Source: Ignavibacteriota bacterium
GTDB taxonomy: Bacteria; Bacteroidota; Ignavibacteria; Kapaibacteriales; UBA2268
Length of the DNA: 64,000 nucleotides
Reading direction: 5' to 3'
Assembly (NCBI GenBank): GCA_019637995.1
Contig: JAHBUQ010000003.1
Span: 372,001-436,000 of the forward strand
Shown here: piece after piece, positions 24,960-34,821 of the stretch
How positions within the stretch are numbered: the first letter of the stretch is position 1
Layout of the letters: each line of letters starts with the position of its first letter
Notes under the pieces: model-generated
The model's input: only the letters and a program-made list of their open reading frames with translations
The model's database searches: none
What the model was told of the DNA's origin: nothing
Translations under genes and position numbers: made by a program

Positions 24960-26258
24960 TTATTTAACTATTTTATATCCTACATCATTTATTTCTTTTT
25001 CAAATTCATTCATATCAAACTTACCTTTTACGTATGCCAGACCTTCATCAAGCCTTATATTTATTTCATCAATCCCCTTTATTTTAAGTGCTGTACTGCT
25101 AACTGTCGAAACGCAGTGGTTACAGGTCATACCCGAAATCATTATTTTTTGAATACCATCATCAATAATTTCAGGTCTCTTATTATTGAAATATTTGGAA
25201 AAATATTTTCTGTAAAATGACATTATAATCATCACAAAAAATACAATCCCTAATATGAGCTTCATATCATCAGAGAAAAACATATCCGAGTGTTCGTGGC
25301 TGTGATGATTATGAATAATGGAGCCTTCACCCCACAAATAATATACAAAATCAAGTAAATATCCCATCATTATTGACAGAACTGCAATAGCTGTCAGATA
25401 AAGCATAGTTACTTTTTTCCCGAGAGATTTTGATATTATTGTAATGCTTGCAGCATTTGTAGCAGGACCGACTGCGAGAAATACAAATGCAACACCTGGG
25501 CTGAATCCTTTCATCAGAAGTGCCATTGCAATTGGAATTGATGCTGTTGCACAGACATACATAGGCGCTCCGATTAGTATCATCAGAAGCATTCCAAGAA
25601 TACCTGAATTGAATCCGGTTTCGGCAAAATAATCATTTGGGATAAAATATGCAATCAATCCGGCAATAATTACACCTGCTACAAATTGCACCGATATATC
25701 ATCAAGAAACTCGACGAAAGAATAATTAAGTGTTTTTTTTATTTTCTCTTTTGTCGAAATCACTTTTTGAGTTTCAACTGTCCTGACCGCTTCAAATTGA
25801 GTCAATCCGATAAATTTCGGCTTTGCAGTGCTTTCCTTATCCTCATCTGAAATCAATCTTACAGCCAAGCCACCGAAAATCCCCATAACTAAAGCAGCGA
25901 AAGGTCTGAATATTGCAAAAAGTGGTCCAAGCATACCATAAGTAGCAATAATAGAGTCAATTCCGGTTTGTGGTGTGGAGATAAGGAACGATACAGTAGC
26001 CCCTTTTGAAGCTCCACTTTTGGACATATAAACTGCTGTAGGCACAACTCCGCACGAGCACAAAGGGAGTGGAATGCCAAATAAGGATGCTTTTAGTACC
26101 GACCAAAAGTTATTTTTTCCAATTTGCCTGGAAATTAAATCTTTACTGACAAAGTAGTTTAATAATGCTACAAAAATCAATCCTAATATAATATATGGCG
26201 ACATTTCAAGAAACATTAAAACTATTTCCCGAAATATCCCGCTTGTTAATTCAAACAT
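24960..26258 (-). CDS. SO_0444-type heavy-metal efflux permease with C-terminal HMA domain
   Basis: 432 aa. Two blocks of membrane helices (about 10-130 and 185-300) each carry family motifs: FGIPLPLCSCGVVPTAVYM with the Cys-Ser-Cys metal site, STPQTGIDS, and GAPMYVCATASIPIAMALL. A His-rich stretch HNHHSHEHSD (about 315-325) follows. The C-terminal about 65 residues form a heavy-metal-associated domain with GMTCNHC, a Cys-x2-Cys metal site. Family: Cu/Zn or arsenical export from the cytoplasm. Fusion of permease to its metallochaperone domain is known in this group. The metal specificity is not decided by sequence. Confidence 0.87.
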   Translation of the reverse strand: MFELTSGIFREIVLMFLEMSPYIILGLIFVALLNYFVSKDLISRQIGKNNFWSVLKASLFGIPLPLCSCGVVPTAVYMSKSGASKGATVSFLISTPQTGIDSIIATYGMLGPLFAIFRPFAALVMGIFGGLAVRLISDEDKESTAKPKFIGLTQFEAVRTVETQKVISTKEKIKKTLNYSFVEFLDDISVQFVAGVIIAGLIAYFIPNDYFAETGFNSGILGMLLMILIGAPMYVCATASIPIAMALLMKGFSPGVAFVFLAVGPATNAASITIISKSLGKKVTMLYLTAIAVLSIMMGYLLDFVYYLWGEGSIIHNHHSHEHSDMFFSDDMKLILGIVFFVMIIMSFYRKYFSKYFNNKRPEIIDDGIQKIMISGMTCNHCVSTVSSTALKIKGIDEINIRLDEGLAYVKGKFDMNEFEKEINDVGYKIVK

Positions 26259-26342
26259 TTTGTGATTTATACTATTTAATATTAAAAAAATACTTCATTA
26301 AAGTAGTATGAGCAATTAAATTATTTTGCAAAACTAATTATT

Positions 26343-26942
26343 TTAAGTAATTATTTCTTCTTTTTCAAGTAATTCGATTACATTCGGATACAACTTATGC
26401 TCAGCTTTCAACACCCTTTCAGCAAGTGTTTCGGGGCTGTCATCGGCTAATACAACTACTTCCTTTTGAAGCAATATCCTGCCACGGTCGTATTCGCTTT
26501 CAACCAAATGAACAGTAGCCCCGCTAATTTTATTACCTGCTTCGATAACTGCTTTATGAACATTTATTCCATACATACCTTCACCACCAAATTTAGGAAG
26601 TAGTGCAGGATGAATGTTTAGCACTCTTCCATTCATTCGAGCGATAACTTCAGAAGGCAGTTTTTTCATATATCCAGCCAAAACAATCAAATCAATTTTG
26701 AATTTTTCTAAAATTTCTATAATAAATTTTGCTCTTTCATTATCATCAGGATGAGTTACAGAGCTGACATGATAAACCAGCAAGCCGAAAGCTGCAGCTT
26801 TTTCACAAGCTCCTGATTTGGAATTATTCGTAATCAGTACAGCAGGATTTGATTTTAATCTACCGTCTTTAATTGCATCAAGAATTGCTTGCATATTACT
26901 TCCGCCATGTGAAGCAAAAAAAGCTATGTTGAATGTTTTCAT
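26343..26942 (-). CDS. purN: Phosphoribosylglycinamide formyltransferase
   Basis: 199 aa. Transfers formyl from 10-formyltetrahydrofolate to GAR in purine synthesis. Seen: N-terminal FASHGGSNMQAI (phosphate loop), AGYMKKLP, catalytic Asn109 and His111 in LNIHPALLP, GINVHKAVIEAG, and catalytic Asp152 in ESEYDRGRILLQ. Stands alone; no other purine genes are in the window. Confidence 0.95.
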   Translation of the reverse strand: MKTFNIAFFASHGGSNMQAILDAIKDGRLKSNPAVLITNNSKSGACEKAAAFGLLVYHVSSVTHPDDNERAKFIIEILEKFKIDLIVLAGYMKKLPSEVIARMNGRVLNIHPALLPKFGGEGMYGINVHKAVIEAGNKISGATVHLVESEYDRGRILLQKEVVVLADDSPETLAERVLKAEHKLYPNVIELLEKEEIIT

Positions 26943-27062
26943 ATTTGATTCAGATATAATTAGTAAAATAATATTGTTAAATTTTGCTTACATTGAAATA
27001 CAATTACATGAATTGCAGTTCTAATATCATTAACTTTACCTACGAGTCAGTCACAGCAATAT

Positions 27063-28445
27063 TTATTTAATCCCATATTTGGATATTTTGTACCTGATTG
27101 TACGCTCGCTTATATTAAGCATTTCTGCAGCTTTTACCTGATTGCCGCCTGATATTTCAAGAGCTTTATGAATAAGTGATGATTCAAGTTGCTCAACTTT
27201 CAGATTCAAATCTCCCAGCTCAAAGCATGAATCATCTGTAGTTTCTGAAGATTTGATGTTTGACGCAACAATTTCTCTTGGCAGGTCATCAATTGTAATA
27301 ATATTTCTTCTTGAAATTACAACAGCTCTCTGAATGATATTTTCAAGTTCGCGAATATTTCCGGGATAATCGTATTTCATCAGCAAATCAATTGCCTCTT
27401 TATCCACTCCGCTTATTTGTCTGCCATTAATTTCAGAATATTTATGAAGGAAATATTCAATTAATGGTTTGATGTCAGAGCGACGTTTTCTGAGTGGTGG
27501 AATTTCTATTGTAACCACGTTCAATCTGTAAAGCAAATCTTCACGAAATTCCTTATTTGAAATCATTTCCTCAAGATTTCGATTAGTAGCCGATACAATT
27601 CTAACATTTGTTTTGATAGTTTTCTCACCACCGAGCCGTTCGATTTCGCCAAATTGTAGTGCTCGCAGCATCTTGACCTGCACAGCCAAAGGTATATCGC
27701 CAACTTCATCAATAAATAATGTTCCGGTATCTGCTTGCTCAAATTTGCCGATTCTGGTTTTCACAGCACCGGTAAATGCTCCTTTTTCGTTTCCGAAAAG
27801 TTCGCTTTCAAACAAAGTTTCGGGAAGTGCGGCACAATTAACTACTACAAACGGATTTGCTTGTCTGTTGCTTGCATCGTGAATAGCGCGTGCGATAAGT
27901 TCTTTGCCCGTTCCGCTTTCGCCTCTTATCAATACACTTGCTTTTGAATCTGCAACTCTCGAAGCAATACTCAGCACTTCTTCCATTGCAGAGCCACTAT
28001 ATATAATTGAGCTGAATGATACTGCATTTATGCTTGAACTTATATTATCAAGCAGACTTTTATTATCATCAAGCACATTTATTTTGTCTTCAGTTTTGGC
28101 AATCAACTCAAGGACGTGGCTTAGTTCAATTGGTTTCTGGATAAAGTCGGTGGCACCATATTTCATCAAATCAACTGCATCATCAATTTCGCCATAAGCA
28201 GTAGATATTATTACTGTAATCTCAGGATTAATTTCCTTGACTTCAGTCAGAAGTTCTTTGCCGGTTTTGCCGGGCATTTTCAAGTCCGAAATAATTAAAT
28301 CAATCTGATTATTTTTAAAAAAACTCACGGCTGAATCAACATCAGCAAAATCAAATACTTTATATCCTTTTTTTTCAAGAAATCCTTTAATCGGAATTCT
28401 TTGATTATCTTCATCATCTACGAGTATTATTTTAAAATTTTTCAT
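27063..28445 (-). CDS. NtrC-family sigma-54-dependent response regulator
   Basis: 460 aa. Receiver domain (1-120) with phosphoacceptor Asp54 in IISDLKMPG. AAA+ domain (about 145-380) with Walker A GESGTGKE, the sigma-54-contacting GAFTGA loop, Walker B LFIDEVGD, and the arginine region LLYRLNVVTIEIPPLRKRR. C-terminal Fis-type helix-turn-helix (about 420-460; GGNQVKAAEMLNISERTIRYKI). Activates sigma-54 promoters when phosphorylated. Its start overlaps the stop of the kinase gene by 4 bases, so the kinase is the cognate partner. Confidence 0.95.
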   Translation of the reverse strand: MKNFKIILVDDEDNQRIPIKGFLEKKGYKVFDFADVDSAVSFFKNNQIDLIISDLKMPGKTGKELLTEVKEINPEITVIISTAYGEIDDAVDLMKYGATDFIQKPIELSHVLELIAKTEDKINVLDDNKSLLDNISSSINAVSFSSIIYSGSAMEEVLSIASRVADSKASVLIRGESGTGKELIARAIHDASNRQANPFVVVNCAALPETLFESELFGNEKGAFTGAVKTRIGKFEQADTGTLFIDEVGDIPLAVQVKMLRALQFGEIERLGGEKTIKTNVRIVSATNRNLEEMISNKEFREDLLYRLNVVTIEIPPLRKRRSDIKPLIEYFLHKYSEINGRQISGVDKEAIDLLMKYDYPGNIRELENIIQRAVVISRRNIITIDDLPREIVASNIKSSETTDDSCFELGDLNLKVEQLESSLIHKALEISGGNQVKAAEMLNISERTIRYKISKYGIK

Positions 28446-30418
28446 GCTTTTTTTAACACAACAAAAAATGTTGTTCCTGTACTATTTGATTCAAAATATA
28501 TTTTACCATCGTGCTCTTCAATAATTTTATTCACAATTCCGAGTCCAAGACCCGTTCCTTTGCTTTTAGTAGTGAAATATATATCAAAAATTTTATCCTT
28601 TATTTCGTCATTTATTCCGGCGCCAGAGTCCGATATGGTTACAATCCAATCCTGAACGCTATCCTTAATTTGTATAAGAATTTCACTATTTTCATTTGAA
28701 GCATCTAAAGCATTTTGAATTAAATTTATAAATACCTGCTGAATTTTATCTTTATCAATATTTGCAAATATATTATTTTCTGACTTATAATTGATGCTGA
28801 TACTTTTTTCTAAAGCTGATGATTGTAAAAGATTAACTGCATTGATTACAGGAATATTCAAATCATCTTTTTTGATACTCATTTTACTTATTTTTGAAAA
28901 TTCTAAAAATTGAGAGATAATTTTGTCAATTCTTTTAATTTCCTGCCGAACTGTATGCACAAGTTCAAAATAATGCTCTTTGTCCTGATTCGGTTCAAAT
29001 TCAAACTCAAGCCGTTGTGCAATTACATTTATTGCATTCATAGGGTTCCGAATTTCATGTGCTACACCGGCAGCAAGCGTAGCTGTTGCTTTTAGCTTTT
29101 CGTTTCTTTGTTTTATTTCTTCGGCTTGTTTAATTTGCGTTATATCACGTATGACAGCAATTGAAATATATGGCTCTTCATTTGAATCAATTATAGCTGA
29201 CGTACTGTAAGCAAGAATTAATTTATCCCCATTTTGTCTTGTATGTTCTATTTCATTATATCCAAAAGATTTTCCTGCAAGAATTGATTCTGACAGATTT
29301 AAAAATCCAATGTCGAAAATGAAATCAATCTTTTTCCCTAAATCAATTTTTCCAAATAGTGATTCTGATTTATGATTATACAAAATAATATTCTGATTCT
29401 TATCAATTCCGATAACACCTTCATTAATATTTGAAAGTAAAATACTTGTATAATCAAGCATTTGCTTATACTCTTCGCGTAGCTTGATATGTCTTGAACG
29501 CTGATATATAAAGGCACTAGTACCAAATGCTATAAGGAAAAGCCCAAGAGAAAGCACTATTGTTCGCCTTGTATTACTTTGATTTATAGCTCTTACTTTA
29601 TCTAAAGACAGTCCAAGCCGCAAGTACAAATCATCATCTTCATTTTCGATTTTGATAACAGATTCAAGTATTTTCTTTTCATTGTAATCAACAATTCTGC
29701 TGAATTTGGAATTGGTTTCATTGAGATTTTGCATTTCTGCATCACTATCAACAGTTGACAATGGCAGAATAGTATGTGTAGCGGCAATCAATCCGATTTC
29801 ATCCTGCAGGGCAACATATTCAATCTCAGGGTTATCGCTGAAATCATTGATGAGTTTTCCAATGCCTATTGATTTCCTTAGGTCAAGTAGCTTTGATTCA
29901 TCTATTCCTCCTACAATCAAACTTTTCTTGTCGTGAAATTCTCCGCCAACAATGTAATATAAATTTCCTTTGACTTCATGAACGCCCAAATCCAGCCAGA
30001 AATACACCTCTTCACTTACATATCTCAAATATTCATTTAAGCGCTCATCCAAGTCATCAAGCGATTTAACATCAAGGTTACTGACTACTCCATACCTATC
30101 CAAAAGAAACAGGAAATCTAAATCATACATTTCTGCAAATTCCTGCATTTGCTTTTTTGTAAATCTCTTGTGGGTATTCAAATGGTCAGCAAGTGATGAG
30201 GCAGCAACAAGTGAATTGACGATTTCATCACGAATAATTTCATTGGTTTTTATATTGTTTTCGATTGATTGCTTGAGTGCATATATCATATTCTCAGATT
30301 CTGAACGACTCATATCAAACAAATAATCTTTTGTCTCGTTCAGCTCAAAATAGGAAAATACTGCAACCGAAATTGCCAATACAAAAGCTGAAATTGATAT
30401 TAAATAAATTCTTTTCAA
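28442..30418 (-). CDS. Membrane sensor histidine kinase (NtrB/AtoS-like)
   Basis: 658 aa. Membrane helix at about 5-25, a large periplasmic sensor region (about 26-283), second helix at about 285-305, then a PAS domain (about 320-430). A HisKA domain has His454 in AAGVAHEIRNPMNA and the HATPase domain has FINLIQNALDAS, DSGAGIND and GTGLGLGIVNKI. It phosphorylates the NtrC-type regulator encoded next (4-base overlap). The signal is unknown; the periplasmic part shows no motif that I recognise. Confidence 0.94.
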   Translation of the reverse strand: MKRIYLISISAFVLAISVAVFSYFELNETKDYLFDMSRSESENMIYALKQSIENNIKTNEIIRDEIVNSLVAASSLADHLNTHKRFTKKQMQEFAEMYDLDFLFLLDRYGVVSNLDVKSLDDLDERLNEYLRYVSEEVYFWLDLGVHEVKGNLYYIVGGEFHDKKSLIVGGIDESKLLDLRKSIGIGKLINDFSDNPEIEYVALQDEIGLIAATHTILPLSTVDSDAEMQNLNETNSKFSRIVDYNEKKILESVIKIENEDDDLYLRLGLSLDKVRAINQSNTRRTIVLSLGLFLIAFGTSAFIYQRSRHIKLREEYKQMLDYTSILLSNINEGVIGIDKNQNIILYNHKSESLFGKIDLGKKIDFIFDIGFLNLSESILAGKSFGYNEIEHTRQNGDKLILAYSTSAIIDSNEEPYISIAVIRDITQIKQAEEIKQRNEKLKATATLAAGVAHEIRNPMNAINVIAQRLEFEFEPNQDKEHYFELVHTVRQEIKRIDKIISQFLEFSKISKMSIKKDDLNIPVINAVNLLQSSALEKSISINYKSENNIFANIDKDKIQQVFINLIQNALDASNENSEILIQIKDSVQDWIVTISDSGAGINDEIKDKIFDIYFTTKSKGTGLGLGIVNKIIEEHDGKIYFESNSTGTTFFVVLKKA

Positions 30419-30759
30419 TATTATATTAGTTCATTTTCAAAAATATCATATTTTAAAACTATAAAGGTCAGTTCAATATGATTATTGTTTATTGTCTGGC
30501 AGAAAAGTAATTCATTTGGAAAATATATTACTACAAGTCAAACTGAGCGAAGCGTAAAGCCATGTTTTTGTACAGACTTCGACTACGCTCAGTCTGACAA
30601 ATTGTGTCATCGTTTATATTTTTTAATTTTAGTGATCTCCACCTTAGTGTGACCACTTCTTGAATAATACTAATCTGTCTGACAATATTTACAAAAATAA
30701 AAAATATTTTCCTAATTAAAGGAAAATATTATTATTGGTAATTTATTTGTTCATTTATA
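30419..30759. other. Intergenic region with hairpin repeats
   Basis: 341 bases without a gene. It carries one decayed unit (about 30537-30563) and one intact unit (30573-30596; CAGACT arm, 12-base loop, AGTCTG arm) of the repeat family found around 14030-14800. Confidence 0.75.
30573..30596 (-). repeat. Isolated hairpin repeat unit
   Basis: Same 6-12-6 architecture as the units beside the GIY-YIG gene, with the CAGACT/AGTCTG arm pair also seen in unit C (14134-14157). Shows that the family spreads beyond the nuclease locus. Confidence 0.85.
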
Positions 30760-31881
30760 TCAAATGCCAAGCTCTATGCCGAGAATTATGAAATTGCCTT
30801 TATAATTCATCATATCAAAGTTTGAAGAGTTGTAAAAATTATAATAATCTAAAATAATTTTCATATTATTCAATAAACTTTTTTCAAAATTTATTCTCCT
30901 TTCAAAACTTATTCCGAAATTGATACTTTTATCCTTTCTTACTTCATAATCATCATCAAACATATTTACTTCGTAATTATATTCTTTATCGGATAATGAA
31001 TATGAAACAGTGCTTTTAATATCAAACGGCAAAATATGAGTCAGTTTTAATGAGTAAGTTGAATTTACAAAGCTGAATGGGTCATCAAAGAATTCACTGT
31101 CACCTGCGAAATCATAGCCGATATAATTTACAGGAGTATCGTAATAATTCAGAGCGTTACTTCCTTCATACTGAACACTTATTCCTGTTGATTCTATTAT
31201 ATTTTGTGCAATCTGCACGGAATATCTTAACTGTAATGCCGAACTTCCGAAATTAGTTTGAACCCTGCCGCCTCTTGTAAATGTCATATCAGCTGCATCA
31301 TCGGGGATTGAGTAATAAAACTTTGTGTGAAGATTTGAGCTAAGCTTAATTGCTGTTTTTGTTTGAAAAGACTTATTTAGTGTGATACCACTTGAATTTT
31401 CAATAAAATCAAGTTCATTAAGCAAGTTAAATGTTTTGTACTTGAAATCTGAATTTAAATTAAGTATAAAACCTTCATCAATTAAACGGGTATAGCCGAT
31501 TCCTGCAAAATACTGTCTTGTATCCGAGTTGTCATCTAAATTAACTGCCTGACGCATCAGGAGAGTGCCGTAAATACTAAGAGATGCGTTCTCATCTGAA
31601 TTTGTGTATCCCGAATATCCGGTACCAAGAAATGCAGATAAATAATTCCTTTCAGAGAAGTTGAAATATTGAGCAATTCCGGCTCCACCCCATAAATTAA
31701 AGTTATCATTAGCTGAATACGAAAGACTCAAACTATTTGATGAGATCGGAGAGTTGAATGCTGTTCCATTAAACGAATTAGCAGTATATCCTGATTGAGA
31801 ATTAAAATCAACATCAAGCTGAGAAAAACACAAGTTAATTGACATCATCAAAATTACACTATTTACAATTAGATTTTTCAT
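30760..31881 (-). CDS. Outer-membrane beta-barrel protein
   Basis: 373 aa from ATG 31881, chosen over an in-frame upstream start (31908) because it has an AGGAG ribosome-binding site and places the signal peptide (MKNLIVNSVILMMSINLCFS) at the N-terminus. The mature part is repetitive amphipathic strands (LSLSYSANDNFNLWGG, AIKLSSNLHTKFYYS, ALQLRYSVQIAQNI) with short turns, as expected of a barrel of about 16 strands. Unknown ligand. Encoded after the DxDGDG-repeat protein on the same strand, with a hairpin terminator between them. Confidence 0.75.
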   Translation of the reverse strand: MKNLIVNSVILMMSINLCFSQLDVDFNSQSGYTANSFNGTAFNSPISSNSLSLSYSANDNFNLWGGAGIAQYFNFSERNYLSAFLGTGYSGYTNSDENASLSIYGTLLMRQAVNLDDNSDTRQYFAGIGYTRLIDEGFILNLNSDFKYKTFNLLNELDFIENSSGITLNKSFQTKTAIKLSSNLHTKFYYSIPDDAADMTFTRGGRVQTNFGSSALQLRYSVQIAQNIIESTGISVQYEGSNALNYYDTPVNYIGYDFAGDSEFFDDPFSFVNSTYSLKLTHILPFDIKSTVSYSLSDKEYNYEVNMFDDDYEVRKDKSINFGISFERRINFEKSLLNNMKIILDYYNFYNSSNFDMMNYKGNFIILGIELGI

Positions 31882-31913
31882 ATTAATAACTCTCCTGATT
31901 AAATTCAATTAAA

Positions 31914-31947
31914 ATGCCGGTCTGTCATTCTATTGAAAGACCGGCAT
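31914..31947 (-). terminator. Intrinsic terminator between two secreted-protein genes
   Basis: ATGCCGGTCT (31914-31923) pairs perfectly with AGACCGGCAT (31938-31947); on the minus strand TTTTAATT follows. It lies just past the repeat-protein stop and may limit read-through into the barrel gene. Confidence 0.8.
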
Positions 31948-31954
31948 CATAAGA

Positions 31955-32347
31955 TTACTTGTTACCGCGTTTTCTAAGACCGGTTTTTGAGCCTTCGCCG
32001 GCACCTGAGCCATCCATTAATCTCTGACGAACTGCACTGCCTGCATTATCACAAACACCATCACCATCTGCATCTACAAAATTCAATCTTTTACCTTTGC
32101 CTTGAGGATTACCGGCATTATCACAAACGCCATCGCCATCTGCATCTACAAAGTTTGGAGCTGCCGGATTATTCTTATTGAGTTTCTTTGGAGTTCCGGT
32201 ATAGTTGTCACATACACCATCACCATCTGCATCAACCCAGTTAGTCTGGAGTTTTTTCTGAAGCATTTTGCCATTTTGAGCAAATGCATCGGTATTAAGA
32301 GTTACAGTAAGAATTACTGCTGCGAGGATTATCATCATCTTTTTCAT
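31955..32347 (-). CDS. Secreted protein with three calcium-binding-type DxDGDGVCDN repeats
   Basis: 130 aa from ATG 32347 (AAAGGT upstream; an earlier ATG at 32383 would bury the signal peptide). Signal peptide to about AFAQN. Three near-identical repeats VDADGDGVCDN begin at intervals of about 25-30 residues, separated by Gly/Asn/Lys-rich linkers. The Asp pattern (D-x-D-x-D-G-x-x-x-D) is that of EF-hand or thrombospondin type-3 calcium loops, with an added Cys in each. The C-terminus is basic (KTGLRKRGNK). Likely exported and calcium-binding; function unknown. Confidence 0.72.
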   Translation of the reverse strand: MKKMMIILAAVILTVTLNTDAFAQNGKMLQKKLQTNWVDADGDGVCDNYTGTPKKLNKNNPAAPNFVDADGDGVCDNAGNPQGKGKRLNFVDADGDGVCDNAGSAVRQRLMDGSGAGEGSKTGLRKRGNK

Positions 32348-32383
32348 TGGTTTACCTTTTAGGTTATAATTATTAAAAAACAT

Positions 32384-32731
32384 TTTATTTTACTTTTCTG
32401 CACGCGTACAATTGTAGTTATACAAATGCCGTGCCAAGAACACAAGTCGATTATTAATATAGTACTTGCAAAATCATTCAAGTTTTTTACAAATTATTAA
32501 TCGTCAATTATTGTAGTACTTTGCTTCATTACCGACAAAAATGTCGAAAAGTTATCAATTTCAGTTTATAATAATCTCTAATGAAATTGAAACCTACAAA
32601 GCTAATTATAAAATGATTGTTTTTTGCATGGTTCTGTCCTGATATTGGCTATTCAAAATAGTTCGGATATTGACACGTTAAATTTTTTATAAAAAACATT
32701 TAGAAATAAATTATGGAAATCAACAGGTAAC
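32384..32731. other. Intergenic stretch, nothing recognised
   Basis: About 350 bases of AT-rich sequence upstream of the repeat-protein gene (minus) and the RHS fragment (plus). No hairpin, repeat or consensus promoter stands out. Confidence 0.4.
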
Positions 32732-32863
32732 ATGAACCGTGACAACTTCGATGGCAGCTCATATGATGCAGAATCTGATTTGAAGATGCTCGGTTTTCAA
32801 ATGTATAATAACGAAACTGGTCGTTTCAAAACGCCGGACCTTTCGAGAGCATATTTCTTGTAA
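32732..32863 (+). pseudogene. RHS-repeat core fragment
   Basis: 43 codons from ATG to TAA. The centre (DLKMLGFQMYNNETGRF followed by KTPD) matches the conserved RHS-repeat-associated core, normally GxRxYDPExGRFxSPDP, where variable toxin tips begin. RHS proteins are over 1000 aa, and nothing else of one is present here, so this is a relic of a polymorphic toxin or wall-associated gene. It ends 63 bases before uvrC. Confidence 0.7.
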
Positions 32864-32926
32864 TTGAGATAAAAAAATAAATCTATTATGCTTGTGAATA
32901 CAAACAATTGTCAATAACAAATTACT

Positions 32927-34774
32927 ATGTTAAAAGAAAAAACGCATAATTACCCTAATGAGGATTTTAGAGATAAAGTGATGAATTTGCCGACCAAGCC
33001 AGGAATTTATCAATATTTCAACTCCTTGGATAAAATCATCTATATTGGCAAAGCAAAGAACTTAAGAAATCGGGTAAAGTCATATTTCCAGCAAGGGCGT
33101 CACTTGGATGCCAAAACTAAAGCGCTGATATCACATATTTTTAGATTTGAATATATAATAGTTGATTCCGAAACCGAAGCATTGCTTCTCGAAGATAATT
33201 TAATAAAGCAACACAGACCCAAATACAACATTCTGCTCAAAGACGATAAATCATATCCGTTTATACGTTTTACAAATGAAGCATATCCAAGAGTATTTCA
33301 GACAAGGCAGATTGTGCGTGACGGCTCAAAATATTTCGGACCATACACTGATATCCGGCAAGTCCGAAATATGCTGAAAATTATCCGAACTCTTTTTTTG
33401 ATACGCAGTTGTGATTTGGCGATATCTGAAGATACAATAATGAAAAAAAAGCACAGAATCTGTCTTGATTTCCATATAAAAAAATGCGAAGGTCCATGCG
33501 AAGGTCTTGTCAGTAGTCAGTCATATAATGATAACATTCGCAATAGTATAAAAATTCTTCAAGGTAAGACGCGGGAAGTTGAGAAAATTCTCGAAAATCA
33601 AATGAATGAACTTAGCGAAAACCTCGAATTTGAAAAGGCGGCTGTTGTTCGTAACAGGTTTTTATTGCTCAAAGAATATTCATCCAAACAAAAAATTATT
33701 TCAGCAGATTTAGTTGACCGTGATGTTTTCGGAATTGCAAAGATTGACGACACGGCTTGCTCAATTGTGCTAAAAGTAAGAGAAGGTAAACTCATAGGCA
33801 AGCGGCATTATATCGTCAAAAATGCTGCAGAACTAAGTTATGAGAGCATTCTGCAACGCACGATTGAGAAATGGTATCTTGAAAGTGATTTTATCCCTTA
33901 TGAAATTTTACTTCCTAATGAAACAGATGAATTTGAATACATTTCCGGTTGGCTTGCTAACCTTAGAGGCAAATCTATTGATTTTCAGATACCTCAAATC
34001 GGTGATAAGAGACGAATTATCGAAATGGCGAATTCCAATGCAGAATATGTTATCAGAGAGTACAATCTTGCTCTTGAAAAGCGAGATCAGGTAATACCAA
34101 GACCGGTTTTATCACTGCAGCGGGATTTACGCCTAAATAAACCACCGAGAATAATTGAGTGCTTTGATAATTCGCACCTTCAGGGAACTGATTTGGTGTC
34201 TTCTATGGTTTATTTTGAAGATGGCAAACCCAAGAAGTCAGAGTATCGTAAATTTAAAAATAGAACTGTAAATCAAAATGATGATTTCGCTGCTATGCGT
34301 GAAGCTGTCGAAAGGCGTTATTCACGACTGATTGAAGAGGATAAGCCTTTGCCTGATTTGATAATAGTTGATGGCGGAAAAGGTCAGTTATCATCAGCAT
34401 ATTCAGTTCTTGCAAAGCTTGAAATTACAGATAAAGTCCAGATAATCGGGCTTGCAAAACGGCTCGAAGAAGTATTTCTGCCCGGAAAGAGCGAAGCAAT
34501 TAATCTACCCCGTACTTCGAGCAGTCTGAAGCTAATTCAAAAGCTTAGAGATGAAGCCCATAGAGTTGCGATTACTTATCACAGGCAACTACGCTCAAAA
34601 CGAACTATTGCAACAAATCTAAGTGATATTAAGGGAATTGGCAAAAAGACAGGCGAGAATCTGCTCAGAGAGTTCGGCTCGATTGAAATCATCAAAACGA
34701 TTTCTGATGAGGAATTATCAAAAATATTAAATAAAACTCAAATCAAAAATATTCGTGAATATTTTGCTATTTGA
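32927..34774 (+). CDS. uvrC: Excinuclease ABC subunit C
   Basis: 615 aa, normal length. Makes both incisions in nucleotide-excision repair with UvrAB. The N-terminal GIY-YIG domain has PGIYQYF and IYIGKAKNLRNRVKSYF; the Cys cluster is ICLDFHIKKCEGPCEG; the UvrB-interacting domain is around 200-240; the RNase H-like nuclease has IECFDNSHLQGTDLV and LIIVDGGKGQLS; a tandem helix-hairpin-helix follows (DIKGIGKKTGENLLREFGS). Monocistronic. It is convergent with infC and separated by a hairpin. Confidence 0.97.
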   Translation: MLKEKTHNYPNEDFRDKVMNLPTKPGIYQYFNSLDKIIYIGKAKNLRNRVKSYFQQGRHLDAKTKALISHIFRFEYIIVDSETEALLLEDNLIKQHRPKYNILLKDDKSYPFIRFTNEAYPRVFQTRQIVRDGSKYFGPYTDIRQVRNMLKIIRTLFLIRSCDLAISEDTIMKKKHRICLDFHIKKCEGPCEGLVSSQSYNDNIRNSIKILQGKTREVEKILENQMNELSENLEFEKAAVVRNRFLLLKEYSSKQKIISADLVDRDVFGIAKIDDTACSIVLKVREGKLIGKRHYIVKNAAELSYESILQRTIEKWYLESDFIPYEILLPNETDEFEYISGWLANLRGKSIDFQIPQIGDKRRIIEMANSNAEYVIREYNLALEKRDQVIPRPVLSLQRDLRLNKPPRIIECFDNSHLQGTDLVSSMVYFEDGKPKKSEYRKFKNRTVNQNDDFAAMREAVERRYSRLIEEDKPLPDLIIVDGGKGQLSSAYSVLAKLEITDKVQIIGLAKRLEEVFLPGKSEAINLPRTSSSLKLIQKLRDEAHRVAITYHRQLRSKRTIATNLSDIKGIGKKTGENLLREFGSIEIIKTISDEELSKILNKTQIKNIREYFAI

Positions 34775-34821
34775 CATAACTTGATTTGAATTATAATAGA
34801 TGTGATTTGTTTTAAAAAATA

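Noticed and set aside
32927..33100. uvrC as a second mobile GIY-YIG gene
   Set aside because: The GIY-YIG domain here is the normal N-terminus of a full-length UvrC with RNase H-like and helix-hairpin-helix domains.
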